In this document: positions 50,076 to 58,873 of the stretch, piece after piece
Numbering within the stretch: position 1 is the stretch's first letter
Layout of the letters: each line of letters starts with the position of its first letter
Source: DASYKS01 sp035995205
GTDB lineage: Bacteria > Acidobacteriota > Thermoanaerobaculia > Multivoradales > UBA5704
DNA: 64,000 bases
Direction: 5' to 3'
Assembly (NCBI GenBank): GCA_035995205.1
Contig: DASYKS010000017.1
Coordinates: 124,001-188,000, forward strand
Notes under the pieces: generated by a model
Seen by the model: the letters and a program-made list of their open reading frames with translations, nothing else
What the model was told of the DNA's origin: nothing
Databases searched by the model: none
Translations under genes and position numbers: made by a program

Positions 50076-51519
50076 GCTCGCTGCGCATCAACTTCTGGAC
50101 GGCCGGAGGCTGGGCGCGACCGGCCGAGCGTTTCATCACCTGGCCGACGAGGAAACTGAGCACCTGGAGCTTGCCGCCCTGGAGCTGTGCCACCTGGGCC
50201 GGAAACTCGGCGATCACCTCGCGCACCCAGGCCTCGATCTGGCCGGCGTCGGAGACCTGGCCGAGCCCCAGCCGCTCGATCGCGGCGGCCGGCTCCTCGT
50301 CGCCGTCCCAAATCGCGACGAACACCTCCTTGGCCGCCGAGGCGGAGATCTTCCCCTGCTCGATCAGGGCGACCAGCGCCGCCAGCCGGGCCGGCGCGAG
50401 CGCGCCCTCGGGGCCGATTTTTCTCTCCTTCAGCTCGCGCAGCACCTCGCCCATTACCCAGTTGGCGGCGGGCTTGGCGCCTTTCGCGCGGATCTCTTCG
50501 GCCAGCGCGGCCACCGTCGCCTCGTAGTAGTCGGCCAAGTCGCGAGCGCCGGAAAGCAACGCGGCGTCCGCCGTCGGCAGACCGTACTCCTCCGAAAAGC
50601 GCGCCCGGCGAACCCAGGGCAGCTCGGGCAGCGCTGCCACCAAGGCGGCGCGGCGTGCCTCGTCGATCACCAGGGGGGGCAGATCGGGCTCGGGGAAGTA
50701 GCGATAGTCGTGCGCCTCCTCTTTGCTCCGCAAGGTCCGTGTAGTCCCCTTGTCGGCATCGAAGCTGCGCGTCTCTTGGACCACGCGCCCGCCGCCCTCC
50801 AGGATCTCGATCTGGCGCTCGATCTCGTACTCGATCGCCCGCGCCACGTTTTTGAACGAATTGACGTTCTTGACCTCGGCGCGGGTGCCGAGCACGGGGT
50901 CTCCCACTTTCCGCACGGAGACGTTGGCGTCGCAGCGCAGGCTCCCCTCTTCCATGCTGCCGTCGCTCGTTTGGGTGTAGAGGAGCAGCTGGTGGAGCGT
51001 CTGGAGATAGTCCTGGGCCTCGGCGGGCGAGGAGATCTCGGGGCGCGAGACGATCTCGACCAGCGGCGTGCCGCAGCGGTTGAAATCGACCAGCGATTGG
51101 CCGTGGAGCGGCCCGCCGCCGGGCGCCTCGTGGAGGAGCTTGCCGGCGTCCTCTTCCAGATGCAGCCGCTCGATGCGCACGACTTTGTCGTGAAGCGACA
51201 GCGGCAGCCGGCCGTTTTCCGCCAGCGGCTTGTCGTATTGGCTGATCTGGTACCCCTTCGGCAGGTCGGGGTAGAAGTAGTTCTTCCGCGCGAACACCGA
51301 GCGCGGATAGACCGTCGCACCGAGCGCGCTCGCGAGTTGAACCGCGAGGTCGATCGCGTGGTGGTTCGCCACCGGCAACGTCCCCGGATAGCCGAGGCAG
51401 ACGGGGCAGACGAGCGTGTTCGGCTCGGCGCCGAAACGGTTCGGACAGCGGCAGAACATCTTGGTCGCGGTGAGGAGCTGGACGTGCACCTCCAGACCGA
51501 TGACCGCTTCGTAAGCCAT
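50056..51519 (-). CDS. gatB: Aspartyl/glutamyl-tRNA(Asn/Gln) amidotransferase subunit B
   Basis: A 487-residue GatB, the tRNA-binding and kinase subunit of the GatCAB complex that converts misacylated Asp-tRNA(Asn) or Glu-tRNA(Gln). The N-terminus YEAVIGLEVHVQLLTATKMFCRC, the zinc-binding CPVCLGYPGTLPV, the YFYPDLPKGYQISQYD signature and the DFNRCGTPLVEIVS motif are all present. The C-terminal YqeY-like tail ends near PAVQKLMRSELG. No gatA or gatC is in the window. First gene of an operon with ftsE and ftsX; divergent from an ABC exporter 59 bp away. Confidence 0.97.
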   Translation of the reverse strand: MAYEAVIGLEVHVQLLTATKMFCRCPNRFGAEPNTLVCPVCLGYPGTLPVANHHAIDLAVQLASALGATVYPRSVFARKNYFYPDLPKGYQISQYDKPLAENGRLPLSLHDKVVRIERLHLEEDAGKLLHEAPGGGPLHGQSLVDFNRCGTPLVEIVSRPEISSPAEAQDYLQTLHQLLLYTQTSDGSMEEGSLRCDANVSVRKVGDPVLGTRAEVKNVNSFKNVARAIEYEIERQIEILEGGGRVVQETRSFDADKGTTRTLRSKEEAHDYRYFPEPDLPPLVIDEARRAALVAALPELPWVRRARFSEEYGLPTADAALLSGARDLADYYEATVAALAEEIRAKGAKPAANWVMGEVLRELKERKIGPEGALAPARLAALVALIEQGKISASAAKEVFVAIWDGDEEPAAAIERLGLGQVSDAGQIEAWVREVIAEFPAQVAQLQGGKLQVLSFLVGQVMKRSAGRAQPPAVQKLMRSELGLPEG

Positions 51520-51578
51520 TGCGGCGGGAGTTTACCGCAGGCGTGCGATATCCTCCCGGGCAGGAGCCTTGCCGTCCC

Positions 51579-53324
51579 GTGCGCGACAATCTCAAAGCCC
51601 TTTGGCCGTTCCTTCGGCCCTATCGCCGCCAGCTCTGGCAGGGCCTGGCGACGATCTTCGCCTCGGTTCTGATCGGCCTGCTCAATCCGATTCTGATCGG
51701 CCGGGGCATCGACGCGGTTCGCGCGGGGGCGGGCATGGGCACCCTCGCGGTCTTCGCGGTCGCGATGATCGGGGTGACGATCGTCGCCGGCATCTTCAAC
51801 TATCTCCAGCGCATGATCCTGGTCGCGATGAGCCGCGACGTCGAGTTCGACCTGCGCAACCGCTACTTCGAGCGCTTGGAGCTGCTGTCGCAAACGTTCT
51901 TCCAGACTCATCCGACCGGCGACCTGATGGCGCGGGCGACCAACGATCTCCAGGCGGTCCGCATGCTCTGCGGCCCGGCGATCATGTACAGCACCAACAC
52001 GGTCCTGCTCGCGGTCGGCGCGCTCGCCCTGATGGCGAACATCCACCTCGGCCTGACCGGGGTGGCGCTCGCGATCATGCCCTTGGTGGCGATCGCGACC
52101 CAGATGTTCGGCGACCGTATCCACCATCTGTTCGAGGGGGTGCAAGGGCGTTTCTCCGAGCTCTCGGCCAAGGCGCAGGAGAACCTCTCCGGCATGCGCG
52201 TGGTCCGCGCCTACGCCCAGGAGGAGCGCGAGATCGACGCCTTCGGCGCGGTCAACGCGGCCTATGTCGAAGGCAACCGGCGGCTGATCATCTGGCAGGC
52301 CGCGTTCTTTCCCGCGCTCCAGGGGCTCGCCGGGATCGCGATGGTGGCCGTCCTCTATTTCGGCGGCCGGCTCGCGGTCGAAGGCAGGATCTCGGTCGGC
52401 GAGTTCGTCACCTTCAACACCCTGCTCGCCCGCATGGTCTGGCCGATGATCGCGCTCGGCTGGGTGATCAACCTGGTCCAACGGGGAACCGCTTCGCTCG
52501 GGCGCATGCGCGCCGTGCTGGAAGCCGAGCCGGAGATCCGCGACGAGCCGCCGCTGGTGCAGCCGGCCGGCTTCGCGGGCGCCGTCAGCCTGCGGAACCT
52601 GTCGTTCTCCTACCGCGCTAACCTGCCGTCCGCGCTGGTCGACATCTCGCTCGACGTACCGGCCGGCACCACCGTCGCGATCGTCGGCCATACCGGCTCG
52701 GGCAAGAGCACGCTGCTCTCGCTGCTGCCGCGGCTGCTCGATCCGCCGCCGGGTACTCTGTTCGTCGACGGCGTCGACCTTCGGCATCTGCCGCTCGAAC
52801 ACCTGCGCGCGGAGATCGGCATCGTGCCGCAGGAGACGTTTCTTTTTTCCGCCACGCTGGCCGAAAACGTCGCCCTCGGCCGCCCGGATGCAAGCGAAGC
52901 GGAGATCCGGGAAGCCACGGAGCTCGCCGGGCTCGGCCCGGACCTCGCCGCTTTCCCCATGGGGCTCGAAACCCGCGTCGGCGAGCGCGGCCTGACGCTC
53001 TCGGGAGGTCAAAAGCAACGGGTCGCGATCGCCCGCGCCCTCTTGCGCCAGCCGCGCATCCTGCTGCTCGACGATTGCCTCTCCGCGGTCGACACCCACA
53101 CGGAAGAGAGGATCCTCGGCAACCTCCGCCGCTTCTTCCCCGGCCGGACGGTGTTCCTGGTCTCCCACCGGGTCTCGGCCGTCCAGGGGGCCGACCTGAT
53201 CGTGGTCCTCGACCGGGGGCGGATCGCAGAGCGCGGCAACCACGAGCAGCTCCTCGCACACGGAGGGCTCTATGCCGAGCTGGCGGAGCGGCAACTGCTG
53301 GAGGAAGAGCTGGCCGCCGTCTGA
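51579..53324 (+). CDS. ABC-type exporter, fused membrane and ATPase domains (MsbA/MdlB-like)
   Basis: A 581-residue half-transporter: six membrane helices in residues 1-320 with the coupling-helix segment RDVEFDLRNRYFERLELLSQTFF, and a nucleotide-binding domain with Walker A VGHTGSGKSTLLSLL (near 368), Q-loop VPQETFLFSATL, signature LSGGQKQRVAIARAL, Walker B ILLLDDCLSAVD and H-loop VSHR. Walker B ends Asp-Cys (DDC) where Asp-Glu is usual: the catalytic Glu appears replaced by Cys, so it may work with a partner site. Homodimeric or heterodimeric export of lipid or drugs is expected. The GTG at 51579 follows AGGAG at a somewhat long distance. Confidence 0.88.
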   Translation: MRDNLKALWPFLRPYRRQLWQGLATIFASVLIGLLNPILIGRGIDAVRAGAGMGTLAVFAVAMIGVTIVAGIFNYLQRMILVAMSRDVEFDLRNRYFERLELLSQTFFQTHPTGDLMARATNDLQAVRMLCGPAIMYSTNTVLLAVGALALMANIHLGLTGVALAIMPLVAIATQMFGDRIHHLFEGVQGRFSELSAKAQENLSGMRVVRAYAQEEREIDAFGAVNAAYVEGNRRLIIWQAAFFPALQGLAGIAMVAVLYFGGRLAVEGRISVGEFVTFNTLLARMVWPMIALGWVINLVQRGTASLGRMRAVLEAEPEIRDEPPLVQPAGFAGAVSLRNLSFSYRANLPSALVDISLDVPAGTTVAIVGHTGSGKSTLLSLLPRLLDPPPGTLFVDGVDLRHLPLEHLRAEIGIVPQETFLFSATLAENVALGRPDASEAEIREATELAGLGPDLAAFPMGLETRVGERGLTLSGGQKQRVAIARALLRQPRILLLDDCLSAVDTHTEERILGNLRRFFPGRTVFLVSHRVSAVQGADLIVVLDRGRIAERGNHEQLLAHGGLYAELAERQLLEEELAAV

Positions 53325-53351
53325 CGTTCTCCCTTTTCGGGAGGAACACCC

Positions 53352-54269
53352 ATGCGCGTCATCATCACCGGCGGCACCGGCCTGATCGGCACGGCCCTCG
53401 CCGCCCGGCTCGCGACCGAAGCCCACGAACCGATCGTCCTCACCCGCGATCCCGACAAAGCCCGCGCCGATCTTCCGCCCGGAGTCCGCGCCGCGGGTTG
53501 GGACGGCAAGAGCGGCGCCGGCTGGTGGGACCTGATCGATGCCGGAACCACGATCGTCCACCTCGCGGGAGCCGGGGTGGCGGATGCCCGCTGGACCGCC
53601 GCGAGAAAGCGCGAGATCCACGACAGCCGCACGGTCTCCGGAGCCGCCGTGCTCGCCGCGATCCGCGAAGCAAAGGCCAAGCCGCGCGCCCTGCTCCAAG
53701 CCTCCGCGGTCGGCTACTACGGCCCGCGCGGCGACGGGCCGATCACCGAGAGCGAACCGCCCGGCTCGACGTTCCTCGCCGAGGTCTGCGTCGAATGGGA
53801 AGAATCGACCCGAGAGGTTGAGACCCAAGGAGTTCGCCGCGCCGTCCTACGTACCGGCTTGGTGCTCACCCCAAAAGGAGGCGCGCTCGGAAAGATGCTG
53901 CTGCCGGCCAAGCTCGGAGCCAACGGCCCCCTCGGCTCTGGACGACAAGGCTTTCCGTGGATTCACCTGGAAGACGAGATCGGCGCGATCCGCTTCCTGA
54001 TCGATCGAGACGACGCAACCGGCCCGTTCAACCTGACCGCGCCGAACCCGCCGAGCCAAGCCGAATTCGCCAAGGCGCTCGGCCGCGCGCTTCATCGCCC
54101 CTCGTTCCTCCCCGCCCCCGCCTTCGCCCTACGCCTAGCCCTCGGCGAAATGGCCGACGCGCTTCTCACCGGCCAGCGCGTGATGCCCGAGCGGCTGCTG
54201 GAGCTGGGCTACCGCTTTCGCTTCCCGGATCTGGACGGGGCGCTGGCGGACTTGCTCGGGAAGTCGTAA
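53352..54269 (+). CDS. TIGR01777-family epimerase (YfcH-like)
   Basis: A 305-residue extended SDR. The Rossmann motif ITGGTGLIGTALAARL binds NAD(P); the family segments VHLAGAGVADARWTAARKREIHDSR and ASAVGYYGPRGDGPITE follow, with the YxxxK catalytic pair modified as is normal in this family. A C-terminal DUF1731-like tail (LPAPAFALRLALGEMADALLTGQRVMPERLLELGYRFRFPDLDGAL) is diagnostic for YfcH/TIGR01777. Physiological substrate unknown; often linked with cell-division or isoprenoid genes. It starts 27 bp after the exporter stop, probably co-transcribed. Confidence 0.92.
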   Translation: MRVIITGGTGLIGTALAARLATEAHEPIVLTRDPDKARADLPPGVRAAGWDGKSGAGWWDLIDAGTTIVHLAGAGVADARWTAARKREIHDSRTVSGAAVLAAIREAKAKPRALLQASAVGYYGPRGDGPITESEPPGSTFLAEVCVEWEESTREVETQGVRRAVLRTGLVLTPKGGALGKMLLPAKLGANGPLGSGRQGFPWIHLEDEIGAIRFLIDRDDATGPFNLTAPNPPSQAEFAKALGRALHRPSFLPAPAFALRLALGEMADALLTGQRVMPERLLELGYRFRFPDLDGALADLLGKS

Positions 54270-54273
54270 AGCC

Positions 54274-55482
54274 TTACCCCTGCCCAAACCGCTCCAAGAT
54301 CGCCTCGCGCACCGCTTGGCGGAGGCTCGGCGGGGTGTAGACGCGATAGCGGTCGATTCGGCCGAGGTGGCTGATGAACTGGCTCGCGTCGCCCACTTCT
54401 TCGAAGCGGCCGTCGTATTTCTTCACCCAGACGCGCTTCTGGCCGAAGCGGTGGGGGTCTTTGGCCGAGTTCGAGATCAGCAGGTTGCCGTCTCCGAACT
54501 CGGCGAACAGGCCGGGGAGGATCGCCTCGAAGCGCTCTTTCTCTTCCGGCGTCTGATGCTCTTTGGTCTCGAACGCCACCGGGAAATGCTCGCGGTCGAC
54601 CACGGCGCGGGCGTGGACGCTGTCCGAGGCGCGCATCAAGGCCGTGGTGGTGAGGTCGTCCTCGGCGAGAAAGCGCTCCGGGTCGGCCGACCAGCGGGAA
54701 CCGGTTTCAAGCAGCCAGGCGTTCAGGTGCAGCTCCATCGCCTTGCCGGTCGCGTTGAAATAGACCTGGGTGAACATGTAGTAGCGGGCCATGACCAGCG
54801 CTTCGAGCGCGTGGATACCCCCCTCGTCGACGCCGATTCCCCAGTCTCCCGTGTCGGGATCGGCGAGCGGCAGGATCGTCTCCAGCACGCGGTCGAGATC
54901 GTAGTGGCCGTAGCGGACGCCGCAGAACAGGCTGTCGCGCAGCAGGTAATCCATCTTGTCGACGTCGAGCTCGCTGGAGACGATCTGGCCGAGCAGGCGG
55001 TCGATCGGCGCCTCGAACCTGCCCGCCAGCAACAGTGCCACTTCCTCGGGCGTGATCCCCTTCCCGTATCGATCGAAGATCTCGCGCACGTCGGGTAGAT
55101 CGAGCAGCCGCCGGGTCATCTCCTCGTGGTCGATGCCCCCTTCGAACAGCTCTTCGGCCGAGTGGGAAAACGGCGCGTGCCCCTGGTCGTGAAGAAGCGC
55201 CGCGACCCGCGCGAGACGGCGTTCCCTGCTGCCCGGACCGACCGGCAGGGGAGCCGTCCCGCGCGCCGCGAGCGCGTCGTAGACCCGGCCCGCCAGGTGC
55301 ATCGCGCCGAGCGCGTGGCTGAAGCGGCTGTGCTCCGCCCCCGGGTAGACGAACGAGGTCAGGCCGAGCTGGCGAATCCAGCGGAGCCGCTGAAGCGGCC
55401 GGCTGTTGACCAGCGCGGCTTCGAGCGGATCGGCATGGACGAAGCCGTGGACCGGATCGCGAAGGGAGAGCACGGGCGACAA
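54274..55482 (-). CDS. HD-domain phosphohydrolase (SAMHD1/dGTPase-like)
   Basis: A protein of about 402 residues with the HD motifs in order: RLRWIRQLGLTSFVYPGAEHSRFSHALG (first His), ALLHDQGHAPFSHSAEEL (His-Asp and following His), and ELDVDKMDYLLRDS with the last Asp. The layout matches SAMHD1-like dNTP triphosphohydrolases conserved in bacteria. Substrate may be dNTPs or other nucleotides. Start uncertain: in-frame TTG at 55482 or GTG at 55473 both lead straight into the conserved SLRDPVHGFVHAD; longer frames run into the neighbouring gene. It shares the minus strand with the PLP decarboxylase, whose stop lies 26 bp upstream. Confidence 0.87.
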   Translation of the reverse strand: MSPVLSLRDPVHGFVHADPLEAALVNSRPLQRLRWIRQLGLTSFVYPGAEHSRFSHALGAMHLAGRVYDALAARGTAPLPVGPGSRERRLARVAALLHDQGHAPFSHSAEELFEGGIDHEEMTRRLLDLPDVREIFDRYGKGITPEEVALLLAGRFEAPIDRLLGQIVSSELDVDKMDYLLRDSLFCGVRYGHYDLDRVLETILPLADPDTGDWGIGVDEGGIHALEALVMARYYMFTQVYFNATGKAMELHLNAWLLETGSRWSADPERFLAEDDLTTTALMRASDSVHARAVVDREHFPVAFETKEHQTPEEKERFEAILPGLFAEFGDGNLLISNSAKDPHRFGQKRVWVKKYDGRFEEVGDASQFISHLGRIDRYRVYTPPSLRQAVREAILERFGQG

Positions 55483-55507
55483 GGGCTGGATGATAGCGGA
55501 GTCGCGC

Positions 55508-56914
55508 TTATCGGCGACGGTCGTCGGCCAGTACCCGGGCGACCGCCGCGACGGTCCTCTCGACATCGGCCTCGGTGGTCCGCCAATTGACGACGCTGAT
55601 CCGCATCGCCCGCCGCCCGTTCCAGGTCACGCCGCCGAAAAAGGCCTCGCCGGAGTCATTGATCGACTCGACGATGCGGTCCGTGTACGCGTCGTGATCG
55701 GCGGGAGTCGCCTCGGGACGGGGATCGAGAAAGCGCACCAACCCTTGGTTCAGCCGGGCCGGGAAGAGAACCTCGGCACCCGGAAGGGCTCCGACCCCGC
55801 GAACGAGGGCGTCGCACTGATCGCAATTGCGCTCGATCAGCGCGGCCAATCCGTCGCGGCCAAGCTCGCGCAGAGCGGCATAGACGCCGAATCCGCGGGC
55901 GCGGCGCGACCATTCGGGGGTCCAGTCGATCTGGTCGCGCGCTGCCTGCTCGTCGACAAAATAGGAGTCGTGGATCGTGAAGGCCCCGCGGTGCGCCTTG
56001 GCGTGTCGGACCGCGGCGAAGCCGCAATCCTGCGGCACGTTCAGCCACTTGTGGCAATCGGTGGCCCAGCTGTCGGCGAGATCCATCCCCTTGACCAGCA
56101 GCGCGTAGCGCTCGGAGGCCCGGGCGAACAGGCCGAACGCACCGTCCACGTGGACCCAGGCGCCATGGCTCTGGGCGAGCGGAATGAGCGTCGCGAAAGG
56201 ATCGAAGGCCCCGGTGTTCAGGTCCGCGGCGTTCAGGGCGACGATCGTCGGCCCCTCGCCCGCCGCGAGCGCGGCATTGAGCACTTGGGGGGTGATCGTT
56301 CCCGTGCCGTCCACCGGCAGAACAACGATCTGGCGGGCGCCGACGCCTAGATAGCGTAAGGCTCGGTCAACCGACACATGACGCACGGCGCTCGCAAGCA
56401 CGCGGATCGGCGGGCTCCCCGCGAGCCCCTGTTCGCCGACTTTCCAGCCGACCTCCCCCAGCAGAAAATCGCGCGCCGCCGCGAGTGCCGTGAAATGCGC
56501 CATCTGGCAGCCGGTGGTAAAAGCGAACGAGGCGGTCGGCGGCAGGCGCAGCACGTCGAGCAGCCACTTGCCGGCGATTTCCTCGACGACCGAGGCCGCG
56601 GGCGAGGTGCCGTAGATGGCCGCGTTCTGATCCCAGGTGCTGGTGAGCCAATCGGCAGCGAGCGCCGAGGGGAGAGTCCCCCCGATCACCCAGGCAAAGA
56701 ACCGGCCGCCGACGTTGCCGAGCTGCCCCCCATCGGCAGCGTGAACGAGATCTGCCACCACCTGCTCGGCCGGCAACCCCGCTCGGCCCAACGGCACGTC
56801 GAAACGCGCGAGCAGCTCTTCGCGCGAAACGGTCGCCGCTACGGGGCGATCGTCGAGACCGTCGAGATAGCGATGGGCCTGCTCCAGGGCGAGGTCGAGC
56901 ACGGTGCTTTTCAT
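55508..56914 (-). CDS. PLP-dependent group II decarboxylase family protein
   Basis: A 468-residue fold-type I PLP enzyme. Landmarks: GRFFAWVIGGTLPSALAADWL, FTTGCQMAHFTALAAARDFLL, the cofactor Asp in GAWVHVDGAFGLFARA, and the Schiff-base Lys in SWATDCHKWLNVPQDCGFAAV. This pattern is that of aromatic-L-amino-acid, glutamate and related decarboxylases. Substrate is not predictable from sequence. The ATG at 56912-56914 begins a typical N-terminus; the open frame continues upstream across another gene on the other strand and is disregarded. Confidence 0.9.
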   Translation of the reverse strand: MKSTVLDLALEQAHRYLDGLDDRPVAATVSREELLARFDVPLGRAGLPAEQVVADLVHAADGGQLGNVGGRFFAWVIGGTLPSALAADWLTSTWDQNAAIYGTSPAASVVEEIAGKWLLDVLRLPPTASFAFTTGCQMAHFTALAAARDFLLGEVGWKVGEQGLAGSPPIRVLASAVRHVSVDRALRYLGVGARQIVVLPVDGTGTITPQVLNAALAAGEGPTIVALNAADLNTGAFDPFATLIPLAQSHGAWVHVDGAFGLFARASERYALLVKGMDLADSWATDCHKWLNVPQDCGFAAVRHAKAHRGAFTIHDSYFVDEQAARDQIDWTPEWSRRARGFGVYAALRELGRDGLAALIERNCDQCDALVRGVGALPGAEVLFPARLNQGLVRFLDPRPEATPADHDAYTDRIVESINDSGEAFFGGVTWNGRRAMRISVVNWRTTEADVERTVAAVARVLADDRRR

Positions 56915-56986
56915 CGGGCCGAAAGGATACCGCCAGCGGAGTCTGTTTTGGGGCGCCGCGCCCATCCCGCGTGACAGAATCCCCCG

Positions 56987-57892
56987 ATGAAAACCCCGAG
57001 TGAAACTCCTCGACCGACCTCCCTGCGTTGCTTCACCCGAAGCCTCGCGGTCGCGTTGGCGCTGTCCGCCGCTTCCGGTTGCCTTTTCGCTCAGGCGGAA
57101 GCCATCGCCGAGGGCGACGCCGCGTTCGCCCGCCGGGCAGAAGGGGCGAAGGGGGCGCGCGCGCTCCCCGGTCCGATCGATCAGGCGATCGCCGGTTACG
57201 AGAAGGCGTTGAAGGCGAAACCCGGGCAGCTCGAGGCGTCGTGGAAGCTGCTGCGCGCGCTCCATTTCAAAGGCGAATACGTGGCGACGGCCTCCGAGGC
57301 GAAGCAGGCCGCGTTCGGCCGCGGCAAGCAGGTTGTCGAAGCGGCGATCGACGAGCTGGGCAAGCGGGCGGGAGGGCGGGCGAAATTCGATGCGATGGCC
57401 CCCGCCGCGGCGGCCAAAGCCCTGGCCGGCGTTCCCGAGGCGCCATACGTCTTTCTGTGGGGCGCGGTCGACTGGGGTCTCTGGGGCGACGCGTTCGGCA
57501 AGCTCGCCGCCGCGCGCCAGGGGGTGGGCGACAAGGTCCGCCGCTACGGCGAGATCGTTCTGGCGATCGATCCGCGCTTCGACGAGGCGGGAGGGCACCG
57601 GCTGCTCGGCCGCCTGCACACGCTCGCGCCGAAGGTGCCATTCATCACCGGCTGGGTCGATCGCGACCTCGCCATCGACCACCTGAAGAAAGCGGTCGCG
57701 ATCGCGCCGCAGAACCCGTACAACCAGCTCTATCTGGCCGACGCCTTGCTGCAATACCGCTCGGCGGCCAAGGCCGAAGCGGTCGCGATCCTGAAGCGGC
57801 TGACGGCGCAAAAGCCATCGGCCGAGCGCCCGGTCGAGGACGCGGCTCCCATCGCCGAAGCGAAGGTTCTGCTCGGGAAGGCCGGTGGCTGA
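56987..57892 (+). CDS. TatT-like (TRAP-associated) TPR lipoprotein
   Basis: A 301-residue exported protein with a lipoprotein-like signal (LAVALALSAASGC). The mature chain is helical with TPR-like stretches: AIAGYEKALKAKPGQLEASWKLLRALHFKGEY, and late PQNPYNQLYLADALLQYRS. The segment APYVFLWGAVDWGLWGDAFGKLAA and the layout fit the TatT component family, periplasmic lipoproteins sometimes linked to TRAP transporters. No TRAP permease is nearby. It overlaps the CDF gene by 8 bp, suggesting coupled expression. Confidence 0.75.
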   Translation: MKTPSETPRPTSLRCFTRSLAVALALSAASGCLFAQAEAIAEGDAAFARRAEGAKGARALPGPIDQAIAGYEKALKAKPGQLEASWKLLRALHFKGEYVATASEAKQAAFGRGKQVVEAAIDELGKRAGGRAKFDAMAPAAAAKALAGVPEAPYVFLWGAVDWGLWGDAFGKLAAARQGVGDKVRRYGEIVLAIDPRFDEAGGHRLLGRLHTLAPKVPFITGWVDRDLAIDHLKKAVAIAPQNPYNQLYLADALLQYRSAAKAEAVAILKRLTAQKPSAERPVEDAAPIAEAKVLLGKAGG

Positions 57893-58784
57893 AGTTGCGC
57901 CAGGCCCCCGCGGCCGCCGGGTCGAGGCCCACCTGGCCGATCGGGGCGCGCCGCTGGTCGCGATCGCGGCGGCCGCTTTCCTCACGGTGCTCAAAGGGGC
58001 GGCCGCCTACTCGACCGGCTCGCTCGCGCTCGGCGCCACCGCCCTCGATTCGCTGATCGACGTCTTCATCTCCGCCGCCAATTACGTCGTGATTCGCCGC
58101 GCGGCCCGGCCGCCGGACGAGGACCACGCCTACGGCCACGGCCGATTCGAAAACCTCGCCGCCCTCGGCCAAGGATTGTTCCTCGCGGTCGCGGCCGGAG
58201 GTCTCGTGGTCGCAAGCGTCCGGCGGCTGATCTCGGGCGCGGCCCCCGAGAAGCTCGGCTGGGGAGCGCTCGTCCTGGTCGTCTCGCTCGGAGTGAGCCT
58301 AGGGGTCGCCGCCTGGCTTCGTCGCGCCGCGCAGCGAACGGGCAGCCCCGCCCTCGCCGCCGACAGCCTCCACTACGCAACCGATTTCTGGACCAACGGC
58401 TCGGCCCTGGTGGCCCTGTTGATCGTCCGAGGCACCGGCTGGGCGCAAGCCGACCCGCTGGTCGCCCTAGGGGTCGCGGCGATCGTCTTCCGCACCGCCG
58501 CCAAGCTCGCCCTCGGAGCGATGGCCGACCTGTCAGATCGCGGCCTGCCCGAAGCCGACCTGACCAAAGTCCGCGCGATCGTCGCCTCGTTCCAGCCTGA
58601 CGTAGTAGGCATGCACGACCTGAAAACCCGCCGCAGCGGCGGCCAGCGCTTCATCGACCTCCACCTGGAGATCCCGCGCGCGGCGACCTTCGAAGAGGCC
58701 CACGACCGAACGGTGCGAGTGCTACGGGCGATCGAGAAGGAGCTGGCGCCGGCTAAGGTGTTTGTTCATAGTGATCCTGTGTGA
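57885..58784 (+). CDS. Cation diffusion facilitator (CDF) metal transporter
   Basis: A 299-residue inner-membrane metal/proton antiporter of the CDF family. The metal-binding residues are visible: ALDSLIDVFISAAN (Asp pair in helix 2) and ADSLHYATDFWTN (His-Asp pair in helix 5), with the family signature HAYGHGRFENLAALGQG between. The C-terminal cytoplasmic domain ends VRVLRAIEKELAPAKVFVHSDPV. The HD pairing in helix 5 points to zinc or a similar divalent ion. GTG start at 57885, overlapping the upstream gene. A relic of a similar C-terminus lies at 60324. Confidence 0.93.
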   Translation: MAEVAPGPRGRRVEAHLADRGAPLVAIAAAAFLTVLKGAAAYSTGSLALGATALDSLIDVFISAANYVVIRRAARPPDEDHAYGHGRFENLAALGQGLFLAVAAGGLVVASVRRLISGAAPEKLGWGALVLVVSLGVSLGVAAWLRRAAQRTGSPALAADSLHYATDFWTNGSALVALLIVRGTGWAQADPLVALGVAAIVFRTAAKLALGAMADLSDRGLPEADLTKVRAIVASFQPDVVGMHDLKTRRSGGQRFIDLHLEIPRAATFEEAHDRTVRVLRAIEKELAPAKVFVHSDPV

Positions 58785-58873
58785 AGGGCGGGAGGCAAAC
58801 GGGCGGCCACAGTTGGGGGGGGCGCCCCAATGGATTTCGCAAACTTCCATCGAGAAGAGCCGAGGAGTAACTG

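Noticed and set aside
50667..53828. 1053-codon minus-strand frame covering the ABC exporter and part of gatB
   Set aside because: It crosses genes on both strands, and known proteins occupy the other frames.
55508..57994. Minus-strand frame extended to 828 codons through the TatT-like gene
   Set aside because: Only the part after 56914 has PLP-enzyme similarity; the upstream part is antisense to a gene with signal peptide and TPR pattern.
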